From assembly GCA_965242595.1 (NCBI GenBank), contig OZ251464.1, forward strand, positions 2,046,001 through 2,110,000: a DNA stretch of 64,000 nucleotides, read 5' to 3'. Both the position numbers and the translations under genes were made by a program. This document shows positions 43,848-52,030 of the stretch, piece after piece; positions within the stretch are counted from its first letter, which is position 1; each line of letters starts with the position of its first letter. The DNA comes from SP197 sp965242595 (GTDB taxonomy: Bacteria > Pseudomonadota > Alphaproteobacteria > SP197). The notes beneath the pieces are model-generated. The model was not told the origin of the DNA. It searched no databases and worked only from the letters and a program-made list of their open reading frames with translations.

Positions 43848-44837
43848 TCAATTGGCGAGGTCGATGCCGGCCAGCCATTCGTTGCGGACCAGGTCGTCGT
43901 TCGCCGCCACCCAGTCGGCGGCCACGGCGGCGGCATCTTCGCCATCGTAGGAGATGCGCTTGATCCACTCGCTGATGACCGGAACGGTGATGGTGAGCTG
44001 GCTCATGAACCTGGCTACGTCGGGCGCGTCGGTTTCGAGATTGGTGGCATAGGCCATGTGCACCGGCACTTCGGGCTGGGCGCAGGTGATCTCGCTGTTC
44101 TCGAACCAGTCGGCGTCCTCGCTCTGCTGGATGAAGTTGTGGCAGTCCTCCGAATAGGGGGGTTCCGCCAGGGCGCGCAGGTCGTAGGCGCCGAACAGCC
44201 ATTCCGGGGTGTAGAAGTAGAACAGGATCGGATCCTGCCTGGTGTAGGCGGCGTCCAGCATGCCTTCCAGGACCGGAACCTCGACCACCACCGCCTCCCA
44301 ATAGGCGTCGAAGCCCATGGATTTGGCCTTGACCGCGTTGTAGTCCACGCTCTGCCAGCCGGCGGCGCCGGTCCAGTATTCGCCGAGGCCGTCGCCGTCG
44401 CTGTCGAACAGGCTGGCGATCTCCGGGTCGTTCATCTGGGCGATGTCGTCGATGCCGTAGCGGTCCTGGACGTAGCCGGGGACGAAGATGCCCTCGGTGC
44501 CCTGGTAGGGGACGGCGTTGACGCGCACCGTCTCGGCCGAGCCGGGGGCTACGTATTTGTCCCATTGGGCGGCCAGCTGCACCGTCCACATGTCGGCGAA
44601 GATGTCCACCGAGCCGTCGTTTTTGGCCATGCCTTCGAACAGCGCCAGCTCGTCGCCGCCGACGATGGCGGCGTCCTGGCCCAGATAGTCTTCGACCACC
44701 ACCTTGATGACGTGGGCCGCCCCCGACGACGCGGCCCAGTTGAGCTCGGCGATGTCGATGGTCTCGGCGCCTGCCGTCTGCCCGGCGGCAAGGCCCATGG
44801 CACTCGACAGGGCGAGGCCCGATACCCAGCGTTTCAT
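43848..44837 (-). CDS. ABC substrate-binding protein, glycine-betaine type (ProX/OpuAC-like)
   Basis: The 329-residue protein has a signal peptide (MKRWVSGLALSSAMGLAAG, ending AGA-E). The OpuAC-type fold follows, with WAASSGAAHVIKVVVEDYLG, a tryptophan-bearing EGMLDAAYTRQDPILFYFYTPEW segment abbreviated here to DPILFYFYTPEW, and a C-terminal ISEWIKRISYDGE. Aromatic residues in such proteins form a box around quaternary ammonium groups. It precedes the two GMC genes on the same strand. A ProW-type permease lies at 46343 on the other strand. No ATPase is seen. Confidence 0.88.
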   Translation of the reverse strand: MKRWVSGLALSSAMGLAAGQTAGAETIDIAELNWAASSGAAHVIKVVVEDYLGQDAAIVGGDELALFEGMAKNDGSVDIFADMWTVQLAAQWDKYVAPGSAETVRVNAVPYQGTEGIFVPGYVQDRYGIDDIAQMNDPEIASLFDSDGDGLGEYWTGAAGWQSVDYNAVKAKSMGFDAYWEAVVVEVPVLEGMLDAAYTRQDPILFYFYTPEWLFGAYDLRALAEPPYSEDCHNFIQQSEDADWFENSEITCAQPEVPVHMAYATNLETDAPDVARFMSQLTITVPVISEWIKRISYDGEDAAAVAADWVAANDDLVRNEWLAGIDLAN

Positions 44838-44931
44838 GATCGTCTCCCTCGTGGTTTCGTTTCACGCCCGCGGCTTCCACGCGGGCCGGGCGCCAGTTTA
44901 GCCCGGAACCGGTTGCAGGCGGCAACCCCGC

Positions 44932-45699
44932 TTATACATAGCCGCCATCGACGACGAAGCCGTGGGCGGTGATGGCGGCGGCATCGTCGGAGGCGGCGAA
45001 CAGGGCCATGCGGGCGACATCGGCGGGCAGCAGGCGGCGGTCCAGGGTCTGGCGCTGGCGCCATTCCCGTTCCGCCTCGGGCGTCAGCCACAGCGCCATC
45101 TGGCGCTCGGTCGCGATCCAGCCGGGCAGGATGGCGTTGACGCGGATGTTGTCCGGGGCCATGTCGCGGGCCAGAGAGCGGGTGAGGCCGATCACCCCCG
45201 CCTTGGCGGTGGTATAGGCGGCATAGCCGCCCTCGCCGATGGTCCAGCTGGTGGAGCTGAGGTTGAGGATGGCGCCGCCGCCGGCAGCGCGCATGGCCGG
45301 GTGGACCGCCTGGGCGGCGAAGAACTGGTGGCGCAGATTGACGGCCATGCGCTGGTCCCAATAGGCGGGGGTGACGGTGGCGAAGTCGTGGCGGTCGTCG
45401 TTGCCGGCGTTGTTGACGAGCACGCGGCAGGGGCCGGTCTTTTCCATCAGCGCGGCCAGCGCGGCGCGCAGGGCGGCGATGTCGGTGAGGTCGCAATGGG
45501 CGTAAAGCGGCGCGTGGCGGGCGGCGGGGGCGAGACGGGCGGCCAGCGCCTGGGCCTGCTCGTCGGCGATGTCGAGGAAGGCGACGCGCGCGCCCTGGTC
45601 GGTGAAGTGTTCGACCATGGCGGCGCCGATGCCGTCGGCGCCGCCGGTGATCAGGACCGCGCGGTCTTGCAGCGAGGGATAGCGGGCGGCGCCGCTCAT
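44932..45699 (-). CDS. Short-chain dehydrogenase/reductase
   Basis: The 255-residue protein is a classical SDR: LITGGADGIGAAM binds the dinucleotide, LVNNAGN is the NNAG motif, and the catalytic Ser and YxxxK are in LSSTSW and YAAYTTAKAG. The C-terminus ends FVVDGGYV, as in sugar or polyol dehydrogenases of the GalD type. The substrate is unknown. It starts 28 bases after the VOC gene stop and precedes the ProX-like gene, so it may act on the same compound as the GMC enzymes. Confidence 0.9.
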   Translation of the reverse strand: MSGAARYPSLQDRAVLITGGADGIGAAMVEHFTDQGARVAFLDIADEQAQALAARLAPAARHAPLYAHCDLTDIAALRAALAALMEKTGPCRVLVNNAGNDDRHDFATVTPAYWDQRMAVNLRHQFFAAQAVHPAMRAAGGGAILNLSSTSWTIGEGGYAAYTTAKAGVIGLTRSLARDMAPDNIRVNAILPGWIATERQMALWLTPEAEREWRQRQTLDRRLLPADVARMALFAASDDAAAITAHGFVVDGGYV

Positions 45700-45727
45700 G
45701 CCCGCCGGCCTTTGGGCGGGGGCGGCA

Positions 45728-46144
45728 TCATTCCCGCCCCGCGGCCAGCCTGGCGGCGGAGGCGTCGCTGACCTCGATCTTCACGCCATCGGGATCGGCG
45801 AAGAAGATCTGTTCGGCGCCGATCTCCGGCACGATGGCGCGCTCGTAGTCCTGCCCGCGGCGGCGAAGGCGCTGTTTGACCGCCGCCAGGTCGTCCACCG
45901 CGAAGGCGATGTGGTCGAGGGGCATGGCATCGTTGGGGGGGGTATCGGCGGCGGCTTCGTCCCGGGGCGGGCCGGCATAGAGATGGAGCAGCGGCTGGCC
46001 GCGGTGGTAGAGCCAGGCGCCGGGCGGGCCGTCGAAGGGCGGGCGCCAGCCGTCCTCGAGGCCGAGGATGTCGCTGTAGAAGCGGCGCGAGAGGTCGAGA
46101 TTGCGGCAGCGGATGGTGATGTGGTCGAGCGCCAGCCGCGCCAT
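45728..46144 (-). CDS. VOC-family protein (glyoxalase/dioxygenase fold)
   Basis: The 138-residue protein begins LDHITIRCRNLDLSRRFY with paired beta-alpha-beta modules; HIAFAVDDLAAV opens the second and FFADPDGVKIEV closes it, the usual metal-ligand pattern (His and Glu). VOC members include lyases, dioxygenases and resistance proteins, so the reaction is not determined. It is the first gene of the minus-strand set 45728-40400 and may form one operon with it. Confidence 0.85.
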   Translation of the reverse strand: MARLALDHITIRCRNLDLSRRFYSDILGLEDGWRPPFDGPPGAWLYHRGQPLLHLYAGPPRDEAAADTPPNDAMPLDHIAFAVDDLAAVKQRLRRRGQDYERAIVPEIGAEQIFFADPDGVKIEVSDASAARLAAGRE

Positions 46145-46342
46145 GGTCCCTCCCCCTGCCCTGCTCCGGACACACGCCATGCGGGCGGCATAGAAGGGCA
46201 TGGCGGGGCGGGCGTCAAGCCGCTGGCGCGGCGGGGGCGTTCTGGGGTGATTCTCGCGCCGGGGGCGCTCTGGGGGCGATTCTCGCGGCGGGGTTTTTTC
46301 GCTAGCTTGCGCCCGAAGACCCTGGGGGGAGGTGAAGAGGCC

Positions 46343-47716
46343 ATGGTGGGGACGGGCAGGGAGCGGGACGCGCCGCCGGGGCGGATCGATGCCGCCGAGC
46401 TGGAGGCGTTCGCCGGCAGCGGCGCCAGCCGCCAGGGGGCGGCGCTGGAGAGGGTGGCGCGGGGCGGCTGGGGGCCGTTCCACTGGACGGCGGCCGCGGT
46501 CGGGCCGTTGTGGGCCGCGTGGCGCGGCAGCTGGTTCGTCTTCTGGCCGGCGCTGGGGTTCGAGATCGGGGCCTGCGCGCTGGCCGCCCATGGGCTGGCG
46601 CTGGGGGCGCTGCCCGGCGCGGAGGGCGCCACCGGGCAATTGGCGCTGGCGCTGGCGGTGCTGGCGGCCGGGCGGGCGCTGCTGGGGCTGCTGGCCTGGC
46701 GCAGCCTGTGGCAGCTTTATCTCCACTGGCGCCAGGGGCGGGTGCGCGACGGCGCGCCTTCGCGGCGCGGCCTGGCGCAGGGCGCCACGGCGCTGGCGGG
46801 GTTCGGGACCGTCTCGGTGCTGCATTTCGGCGGCATCGCCGGGGCCGGGGTGCTGGGCGCCTTTCCCACCGAACGCTTTATCCAGCGCGGCGTCGCCGGG
46901 GCCATCGACCGCAGCGTGGACTGGATGACGCTGCGCTTCGAGGCGCTGTTCGACGCCATCACCCTTACGGTGCGCGAGATGCTGGAGGTGCTGGAGGCCG
47001 TCTTTCTGGGCCTGCCCTGGCCGGTGGTGTGCGGGCTGGTGGTGCTGGCGGCGTGGCGGCTGGGGGGGTGGAAGGTGTGCCTGTTCGCGGCCGCCTCGCT
47101 GCTTTATCTGGGGCTGTTCGGCTATTGGGAGAAGAGCATGAGCACGCTCTCCCTGGTCGGCGCCTCGGCCTTTTTCTGCTTTGCGATCGGGATGCCCCTG
47201 GGGGTGCTGTGCGGCAAGCGGCCCCGCCTCTACGACGCCTGCAAGCCGGCGCTGGACTTCATGCAGGTGATGCCGACCTTCGTCTATCTGATCCCGGCGG
47301 TGGCGTTCTTTTCCATCGGCAAGCCGCCCGGCGTGCTGGCGACGGTGATCTTCGCCATGCCGCCGATGATCCGGCTGACCGCGCTGGGCATCCAGCAGGT
47401 GCCCGAAAGCGTGCGCGAGGCCGGCACGGCGTTCGGCGCCAGTTCCTGGCAGCTGCTGGCCAAGGTGGAGCTGCCGCTGGCGGTGCCGTCGATCATGACC
47501 GGCATCAACCAGACCATCATGATGTGCCTTTCGATGGTGATCGTGGCGTCGATGATCGGCGCCGGCGGGCTGGGCTACGATGTGCTGGTGGCGCTGCGCC
47601 ATCTGAAGACCGGCGAGGGCTTTCTGGCCGGCATGGCGATCGTGGTGTGCGCGATGCTGCTGGACCGCATCATCCAGGGTGGCGGCAGAGGGCGGCGCGC
47701 GGGCGACGGGGGCTGA
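46343..47716 (+). CDS. ProW-type ABC permease with N-terminal DUF2628-like extension
   Basis: The 457-residue membrane protein has a C-terminal permease module like ProW of the glycine-betaine importer, with an EAA loop (EAGTAFGASSWQLLAKVELP) and QTIMMCLSMVIVASM. About 130 extra N-terminal residues precede it: a charged segment, then GWGPFHWTAAAVGPLWAAWRG, which resembles DUF2628. The fusion is unusual. It is divergent from the ProX-like set. No ProV ATPase follows, so the ATPase must come from elsewhere or the transporter is incomplete. Confidence 0.8.
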   Translation: MVGTGRERDAPPGRIDAAELEAFAGSGASRQGAALERVARGGWGPFHWTAAAVGPLWAAWRGSWFVFWPALGFEIGACALAAHGLALGALPGAEGATGQLALALAVLAAGRALLGLLAWRSLWQLYLHWRQGRVRDGAPSRRGLAQGATALAGFGTVSVLHFGGIAGAGVLGAFPTERFIQRGVAGAIDRSVDWMTLRFEALFDAITLTVREMLEVLEAVFLGLPWPVVCGLVVLAAWRLGGWKVCLFAAASLLYLGLFGYWEKSMSTLSLVGASAFFCFAIGMPLGVLCGKRPRLYDACKPALDFMQVMPTFVYLIPAVAFFSIGKPPGVLATVIFAMPPMIRLTALGIQQVPESVREAGTAFGASSWQLLAKVELPLAVPSIMTGINQTIMMCLSMVIVASMIGAGGLGYDVLVALRHLKTGEGFLAGMAIVVCAMLLDRIIQGGGRGRRAGDGG

Positions 47717-47728
47717 GGCGGGGGGCGG

Positions 47729-47800
47729 CGGCGCCTGTGCGGGCGGCGGCCGGCAGGGTGTCGGGCGGGTGTCGGGCGGGTGTCGGGGCCTGTGGGGTCG
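47729..47800. repeat. Dispersed GC-rich intergenic repeat
   Basis: The sequence family gcgcctgtgcgg-cggcggccggcagg with tgtcgggcggg units occurs at 47729-47800, 48784-48840 and 49217-49290. Related reverse-strand pieces occur near 52440-52490 and 6990-7015 (ctcccgacacccg). All lie between genes of the accessory region. No transposase is associated. The rest of 47801-47932 shows no gene. Confidence 0.6.
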
Positions 47801-47932
47801 GCACTTCGCCGCTATGGTCGGGCGGCCGAAGCCCGGCGTCATGCTCAAGGCCGGGGACAGTTCCAGTTCGCGGCGCGCTGACGCGGCGGGTCGGGGTTGC
47901 GCGCAGGGCAAAATCCTGGTAATTGAGAGAGC

Positions 47933-48556
47933 ATGAACTGGGCATCTAGTGAAATCGTCGACGTACTCTCATTTCTCTTGCCGGGGTTCGTGGCGGCGGC
48001 GGTTTTCTATTCGCTCACTTCATATTCCAAACCCGGCGCGTTCGATCTCGTCGTTCAGGCCCTGATATTCACGGCGGTGGGACAGGCGATCACGTCAGCG
48101 ATCATCCTGGTTTTCTGCTCCACGGACGGAAACGCCGCGGGTATCACGGACGGAAACGCCGCGTGGGCTGAAAACTGGGGATCTCTCCTGTCTGTCGTTG
48201 TATCGGTCTTACTTGCGGTTTTGGCGGCTTGTGTTCTGAACAGCGATGTCGCGCACCGCGTTCTTCGCCGCATCCGTATCACCAGGGAGACGTCTTATCC
48301 ATCCGAGTGGTATTCCACTTTCGCAAGGCACGAGTGCTATGTCATATTGCATATGAAAGGACAGCGCCACCTTTATGGCTGGCCGGAAGAATGGCCCAGC
48401 CGCCCGGACGAAGGTCATTTCCGAATCACGGAGGCTGAATGGTTGGAGAGCGACAGACGGACACCCGCGGAGGGTGTCGCCGCCATTCTGATACCCGCCG
48501 GCGAGGTCGAAATGGTGGAATTCATGGAATATCCCGAGCAACCCGAAAGGAGTTAG
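47933..48556 (+). CDS. DUF6338-family membrane protein
   Basis: The 207-residue protein has three N-terminal transmembrane segments (VLSFLLPGFVAAAVFYSLT, LIFTAVGQAITSAIILVF, LLSVVVSVLLAVLAACVL) and a soluble tail ending AAILIPAGEVEMVEF. This layout fits the DUF6338 family, whose role is unknown. It is followed three bases later by a 44-residue proline-rich gene. The pair looks like one unit. Its neighbours are defence-type genes, so it may belong to that group, but this is inference. Confidence 0.7.
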   Translation: MNWASSEIVDVLSFLLPGFVAAAVFYSLTSYSKPGAFDLVVQALIFTAVGQAITSAIILVFCSTDGNAAGITDGNAAWAENWGSLLSVVVSVLLAVLAACVLNSDVAHRVLRRIRITRETSYPSEWYSTFARHECYVILHMKGQRHLYGWPEEWPSRPDEGHFRITEAEWLESDRRTPAEGVAAILIPAGEVEMVEFMEYPEQPERS

Positions 48557-48559
48557 GCC

Positions 48560-48694
48560 ATGGCAAAGGAGCCGATCCCACCACCGACGAGGAGGCCAAG
48601 GAACATCACACTGTCGAGAGGCGTATCGAAGAAGCCGATAGCGGTCGTCAAACCGAAACCGCCCCCGCTGCCGCCGCCGAAGAAGCAGGGCTAG
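48560..48694 (+). CDS. Small proline-rich protein, 44 aa, copy 1
   Basis: The start is ATG at 48560, just after the DUF6338 stop, and a gaaaggag SD lies inside the end of that gene. The product reads MAKEPIPPPTRRPRNITLSR then KPIAVVKPKPPPLPPPKK, basic and proline-rich, possibly for binding the membrane partner or another protein. A near-identical copy lies 350 bases downstream, so purifying selection on sequence can be judged between copies. No family is recognised. Confidence 0.6.
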   Translation: MAKEPIPPPTRRPRNITLSRGVSKKPIAVVKPKPPPLPPPKKQG

Positions 48695-48909
48695 CGGTCG
48701 AGGCGCGAGCCATCGTCGCCCGCTTCACCAGGGTGCCGCTTAAGCACCGGCGCGCCTTCGCGGCGCGGCGCTGGCGGGACGCGGCGCCTGTGCGGCCGGC
48801 GGCCGGCAGATTCCCGACAGGGTGTCGGCAGGGTGCCGGGGCCATTCCGATACCCGCCGGCGAGGTTGAAATGGTGGAATATCCCGAGCAACCCGAAAGG
48901 ACTCAGGCC

Positions 48910-49044
48910 ATGGCAAAGGAGCCGATCCCACCACCGACGAGGAAGCCAAGGAACATAAGACTGGCGAAAGGCGTATCGGAGAGGCCGATAGCGGTCGTCA
49001 AACCGAAACCGCCCCCGCTCCCGCCGCCGAAGAAGCAGGACTAG
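48910..49044 (+). CDS. Small proline-rich protein, 44 aa, copy 2
   Basis: The product (MAKEPIPPPTRKPRNIRLAK then PIAVVKPKPPPLPPPKKQD) differs from copy 1 at about six positions, mostly conservative. It is preceded by a fragment of the DUF6338 3' end (PAGEVEMVEYPEQPER) that now lacks its own stop and membrane part. It may be translated alone from its own SD (gaaagg) or may be silent. Confidence 0.5.
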   Translation: MAKEPIPPPTRKPRNIRLAKGVSERPIAVVKPKPPPLPPPKKQD

Positions 49045-49338
49045 CGGTCGAGGCGCGGGCCATCGTCGCCCGCTTCCCCAGGGTGCCGCCTAAGCAACCG
49101 GCGCGCCTTCGCGGCGCGGCGCTGGCGGGCGAAACCGCGCTGCCAGGACGTCATTCTCCGACGAAAGGGCGAAAAGCTGTTCGACGCGGGCGCGTTCGGA
49201 GGCGAAGGGGGCGCGGGGCGCCTGTGCGGCCGGCGGCCGGCGGGTGGCCGACAGGGTGTCGGCAGGGTGCCGGGCGGGTGTCGGGGCGGGGGGCGGTGTT
49301 CGCCGCCTTTGGGCGTGGCTCGCGCGAGGGGTGGGGGG

Positions 49339-51030
49339 TTATGAACCGGCGTGGTGGACCTCGCCGGGGGAAAGGCCAGCGGGGAGAGCGGCGCTGCCCG
49401 CGCGCTGCGGCGCTGGCGCATGGGCCTTTGCAGAGGACGGTGGCAGATGCTCCAGCCGCTGTTCTTCCAGCCGTTGTCGGTCCGCCTCATCGACGAAGCC
49501 CAGATCGGTCAGGTGACGCAGCGCGGAGAGACGGCCGGCGCACAGGCGCTGCGCCACTTGGTCGATGCCCTCATTCGTGGCGAGCGGAACCGGTAGCGCC
49601 GCCACGCAACGCCGCACCAGGGGCGCGGGCATCGACAGCATCGCTGCGAAGGCGTTGGCGCGTCGCTCGCTGGCGCGCGGCGCCCAGGGGCCGCTGGCGA
49701 CCGCCAGGCGCTGGCCCCGCTTCCGGTCGAACAACAGATGGCACAGCCCATGCGCCAGCGTGAAGCGGCGCCCGGCAGGGCCATGGTTGGCGGCATGGCG
49801 GCGATTGACGAAGATTCCGGGCCTGTGCCGCGGCCCGGCGATGGCGACTCCCCGCACCCTTGCATCCGACAGTTCCAGCTCACCGATGCGAACCCCCAGC
49901 TTTGCGATCAGCCCCTCAACATCGACCCGATCACCCCGCTCGAAGGCGCCGTCGAAATGCTCATGCACCTCCTCGGCCAGATCGTATCCCTGCTCCCATG
50001 GGGGCGAATCGGTTTCCTCGCCGAGCGCGGCGCGCCCGAGCTCGCACATGTTCCCGGACTCGCCCCTGGGCGCGTCCAGCCCCACCATGGCCCGCGCCAG
50101 TTCCTGCACATCCGCCTCCCTCACCTCCGGGGCGAGGGAAGCGAACATCAGCGCCGCATGGCACGGGCCGGTGACCACCAGCGGTGTCTCCGCAACCTCC
50201 AGCAGGGCCTGGCGCGGGCGTTCCTTCAGATTCGCGCGTGACAGCTGCTCCACCGCCCGGCGCCACCCGGCCCGCGCGCCGCGCCCGCTGGTTCCCAGCC
50301 CGGCCAGCCAGGCCAGCCGCCGCTCGCGGTTGTCCTCCCGCGCCTTGCCGCCCGCCTTCAGCCTGCGCAGCTTGCGGTCCAAGGCCTGGATGCGGCGCGA
50401 ATCCGGCATCGCCGCCAGCAGATAGCGCGCGGCCGGCGCCAGCACCTCGTGCAACGCCTCGGCCACCGCCTGGGGCTCCAGCAGGGCAAAGCCCCGTTCC
50501 GACCCGGTGAAGCGACCGCGGTTCGGCATCACCGCGCTGAGAATCGAACCCCACGACAGCTCCACCCGGTCCCGCAGGCGCCGGATCACGATGTTCGGGA
50601 ACAGCCCGCCTTCCTCTGCCGCCGCCTGAAGGGCGTGCCGGAACCACCAATCCTGCCAGGCGCCCTCCCAGGCGAATGCCTTGTCCTCGTCGTCCTCGAT
50701 GGCCGGCGGCGCAAAGCGGGTCGCCCGCAGCGACTCCCAGGCGCTCTCGCCCGCGTTCTTCGCCGGCAGACGCTCTTCGTGCAGCAGGGCGTCCCAGTTG
50801 CCGGCGAACCACTCCAGCAGCGGCAGCAGATACCAATGGACCGAGTCGATGTTCTCGTTCTCTTCCCGGTAGGCGCACAGATTCCTGCCCTGGACCCAGA
50901 CCTGGAAGCTGCCCCAGGAAAGGCCCGTCTCCCGGTCAACGCCCTGCCCCTCGTCCGGGTCGGGGGCGAACGCCAGCTTCAGCGCGAAGGCGCTGGTGTC
51001 GCCGGCAAACCTTTCCCATCGGATCGTCAT
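49339..51030 (-). CDS. ImmA/IrrE-type protein with HGLCH in place of HExxH
   Basis: The 563-residue protein has a specific N-terminal half (about residues 1-300) and a C-terminal ImmA/IrrE-like region: FTLAHGLCHLLFDR (H427, H431), SGPWAPRASERRANAFAAML. In the family the motif is HELCH; here the catalytic Glu is Gly (codon ggg), so peptidase activity is doubtful. Such proteins cut or sense a repressor in mobile elements and defence loci. The start overlaps the stop of a 103-residue gene (ATGA). The 3' end is also found decayed at 15865-15993 upstream of DUF499. Confidence 0.75.
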   Translation of the reverse strand: MTIRWERFAGDTSAFALKLAFAPDPDEGQGVDRETGLSWGSFQVWVQGRNLCAYREENENIDSVHWYLLPLLEWFAGNWDALLHEERLPAKNAGESAWESLRATRFAPPAIEDDEDKAFAWEGAWQDWWFRHALQAAAEEGGLFPNIVIRRLRDRVELSWGSILSAVMPNRGRFTGSERGFALLEPQAVAEALHEVLAPAARYLLAAMPDSRRIQALDRKLRRLKAGGKAREDNRERRLAWLAGLGTSGRGARAGWRRAVEQLSRANLKERPRQALLEVAETPLVVTGPCHAALMFASLAPEVREADVQELARAMVGLDAPRGESGNMCELGRAALGEETDSPPWEQGYDLAEEVHEHFDGAFERGDRVDVEGLIAKLGVRIGELELSDARVRGVAIAGPRHRPGIFVNRRHAANHGPAGRRFTLAHGLCHLLFDRKRGQRLAVASGPWAPRASERRANAFAAMLSMPAPLVRRCVAALPVPLATNEGIDQVAQRLCAGRLSALRHLTDLGFVDEADRQRLEEQRLEHLPPSSAKAHAPAPQRAGSAALPAGLSPGEVHHAGS

Positions 51031-51338
51031 GGCGAATCCCAGTTGTCCTTCGAATGCCAGTTCCTCTTTATGTCCCGTCTCCGCACACGCCCCTCCCTAA
51101 GCCACTTTATGCGCAGGCTTTTGGGCACCTTCTCCCAACCCACCGGAAAGCCGTGCCAGACATCGCTGCCGTGCTCATGCGCACAATAGGCCCTGCCATC
51201 GTGGACCGCATAGCGTTTCTTGCCCATCGCCACACTGCCCGCAAGCAACGCCAGGGCCGTCTCCGAGTCGATGGCCTTCGGACACAGCGAATGCCAACCC
51301 CCGGGCTGCCTGTGCTTCCGGCTGCTCTCATAGCGCAT
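51027..51338 (-). CDS. Hypothetical protein, 103 aa, coupled to the ImmA-type gene
   Basis: The protein is basic and aromatic (SETALALLAGSVAMGKKRY, YCAHEHGSDVWHGFPVGW) with a His/Cys cluster that might bind zinc. No family is recognised. Its stop overlaps the start of the ImmA-type gene by four bases, and it begins 18 bases after the DUF1156 remnant, so the three were once one operon. Confidence 0.6.
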   Translation of the reverse strand: MRYESSRKHRQPGGWHSLCPKAIDSETALALLAGSVAMGKKRYAVHDGRAYCAHEHGSDVWHGFPVGWEKVPKSLRIKWLREGRVRRRDIKRNWHSKDNWDSP

Positions 51339-51356
51339 ATGCGATTCCCCACCGCC

Positions 51357-51743
51357 CTAAACCAGCAAATTCCCCTGCGCCGCCCCGCCACCGCCGCCCC
51401 TGCGCAGGTGGTTCTGGATCGATTCCAGCAGCGCCCGTTCCTCCGAACCCGCCCCGGCCAGCTCGATCAGGGCCTGGACCACGCGGGCGAACAGCTCGTG
51501 GCGCCACAGGCCGCGCTCTTCCAGATAGGCGTCCACCCGGCCCTGCTCGCCGCCCTTCCACAGCTGCATGGTCTTGTGAACCCGGTCGATCAGCGGCGGC
51601 GGCGCGCCATCCGCCCCCGCCTCGCCCAGGCCGCGGGCGCGGCGCCGCTGCCAGGGCTTCAGCCGCGCCCAGCCGCCAGCGCCAGCCGCCCGGCCGGTCC
51701 GTGGCCGGTTTGCGGCCTTGGCGACGGGAAGCGACGATGGCTC
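51357..51743 (-). pseudogene. C-terminal remnant of a DUF1156 DNA methylase
   Basis: The open stretch reads WARLKPWQRR, LIDRVHKTMQLWKGGEQG, FARVVQALIELAG and EERALLESIQNHLR. This is the pattern seen at the C-terminus of DUF1156 methylases of the DUF1156/DUF499 defence systems. The catalytic domain is missing. In place of it, an mcrB fragment follows after a TAG at 51744-51746 in the same frame. An internal ATG at 51569 could give a 70-residue product, but no function is expected. Confidence 0.65.
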
Positions 51744-51746
51744 CTA

Positions 51747-51945
51747 GCACGGGGGCAGGCGTCCCTCGGTCTCGCGGGCGCGTTTGGCGGGACGCTTCAA
51801 CACGCCGTCCTTGGGTTCCAGGCTGAAGCCGGCACCCCCCACATTCGGAACCGGACGCAAGCCTTCGACGAATTCCTCATAGCCATAGGATCGGTGGAAG
51901 GCGACGAACTCGATGCGGTCTTCCTTGCGGAGCTCATTTTCCTTC
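51747..51945 (-). pseudogene. Fragment of mcrB
   Basis: The segment encodes ELRKEDRIEFVAFHRS, then YGYEEFVEGLRPVP and GFSLEPKDGVLK, matching McrB residues about 459-520 of the intact copy at 53763-55970. It ends at the junction to the DUF1156 remnant. The bases from 51946 to 52030 are partly AT-rich and hold no gene; the position fits a lost toxin partner of the DUF1778 gene. Confidence 0.85.
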
Positions 51946-52030
51946 TTCGATCATGACAACATCGCGAATAAGAACACCACGAACAGGACGATAGCCACGT
52001 ATGTTTCCGCGGATGTTTCGTCAGTCCGCC

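Larger units (their letters stand above)
48472..49130. repeat. Tandem duplication, about 350-bp period
   Basis: The unit 48472-48770 recurs at about 48826-49130. It includes the 3' end of the DUF6338 gene, the small gene and the downstream spacer ctagcggtcgaggcgcg. Only the 3' part of DUF6338 was duplicated. The 294 bases from 49045 to 49338 hold the end of this repeat and a copy of the GC-rich dispersed repeat, with no gene. Confidence 0.85.
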
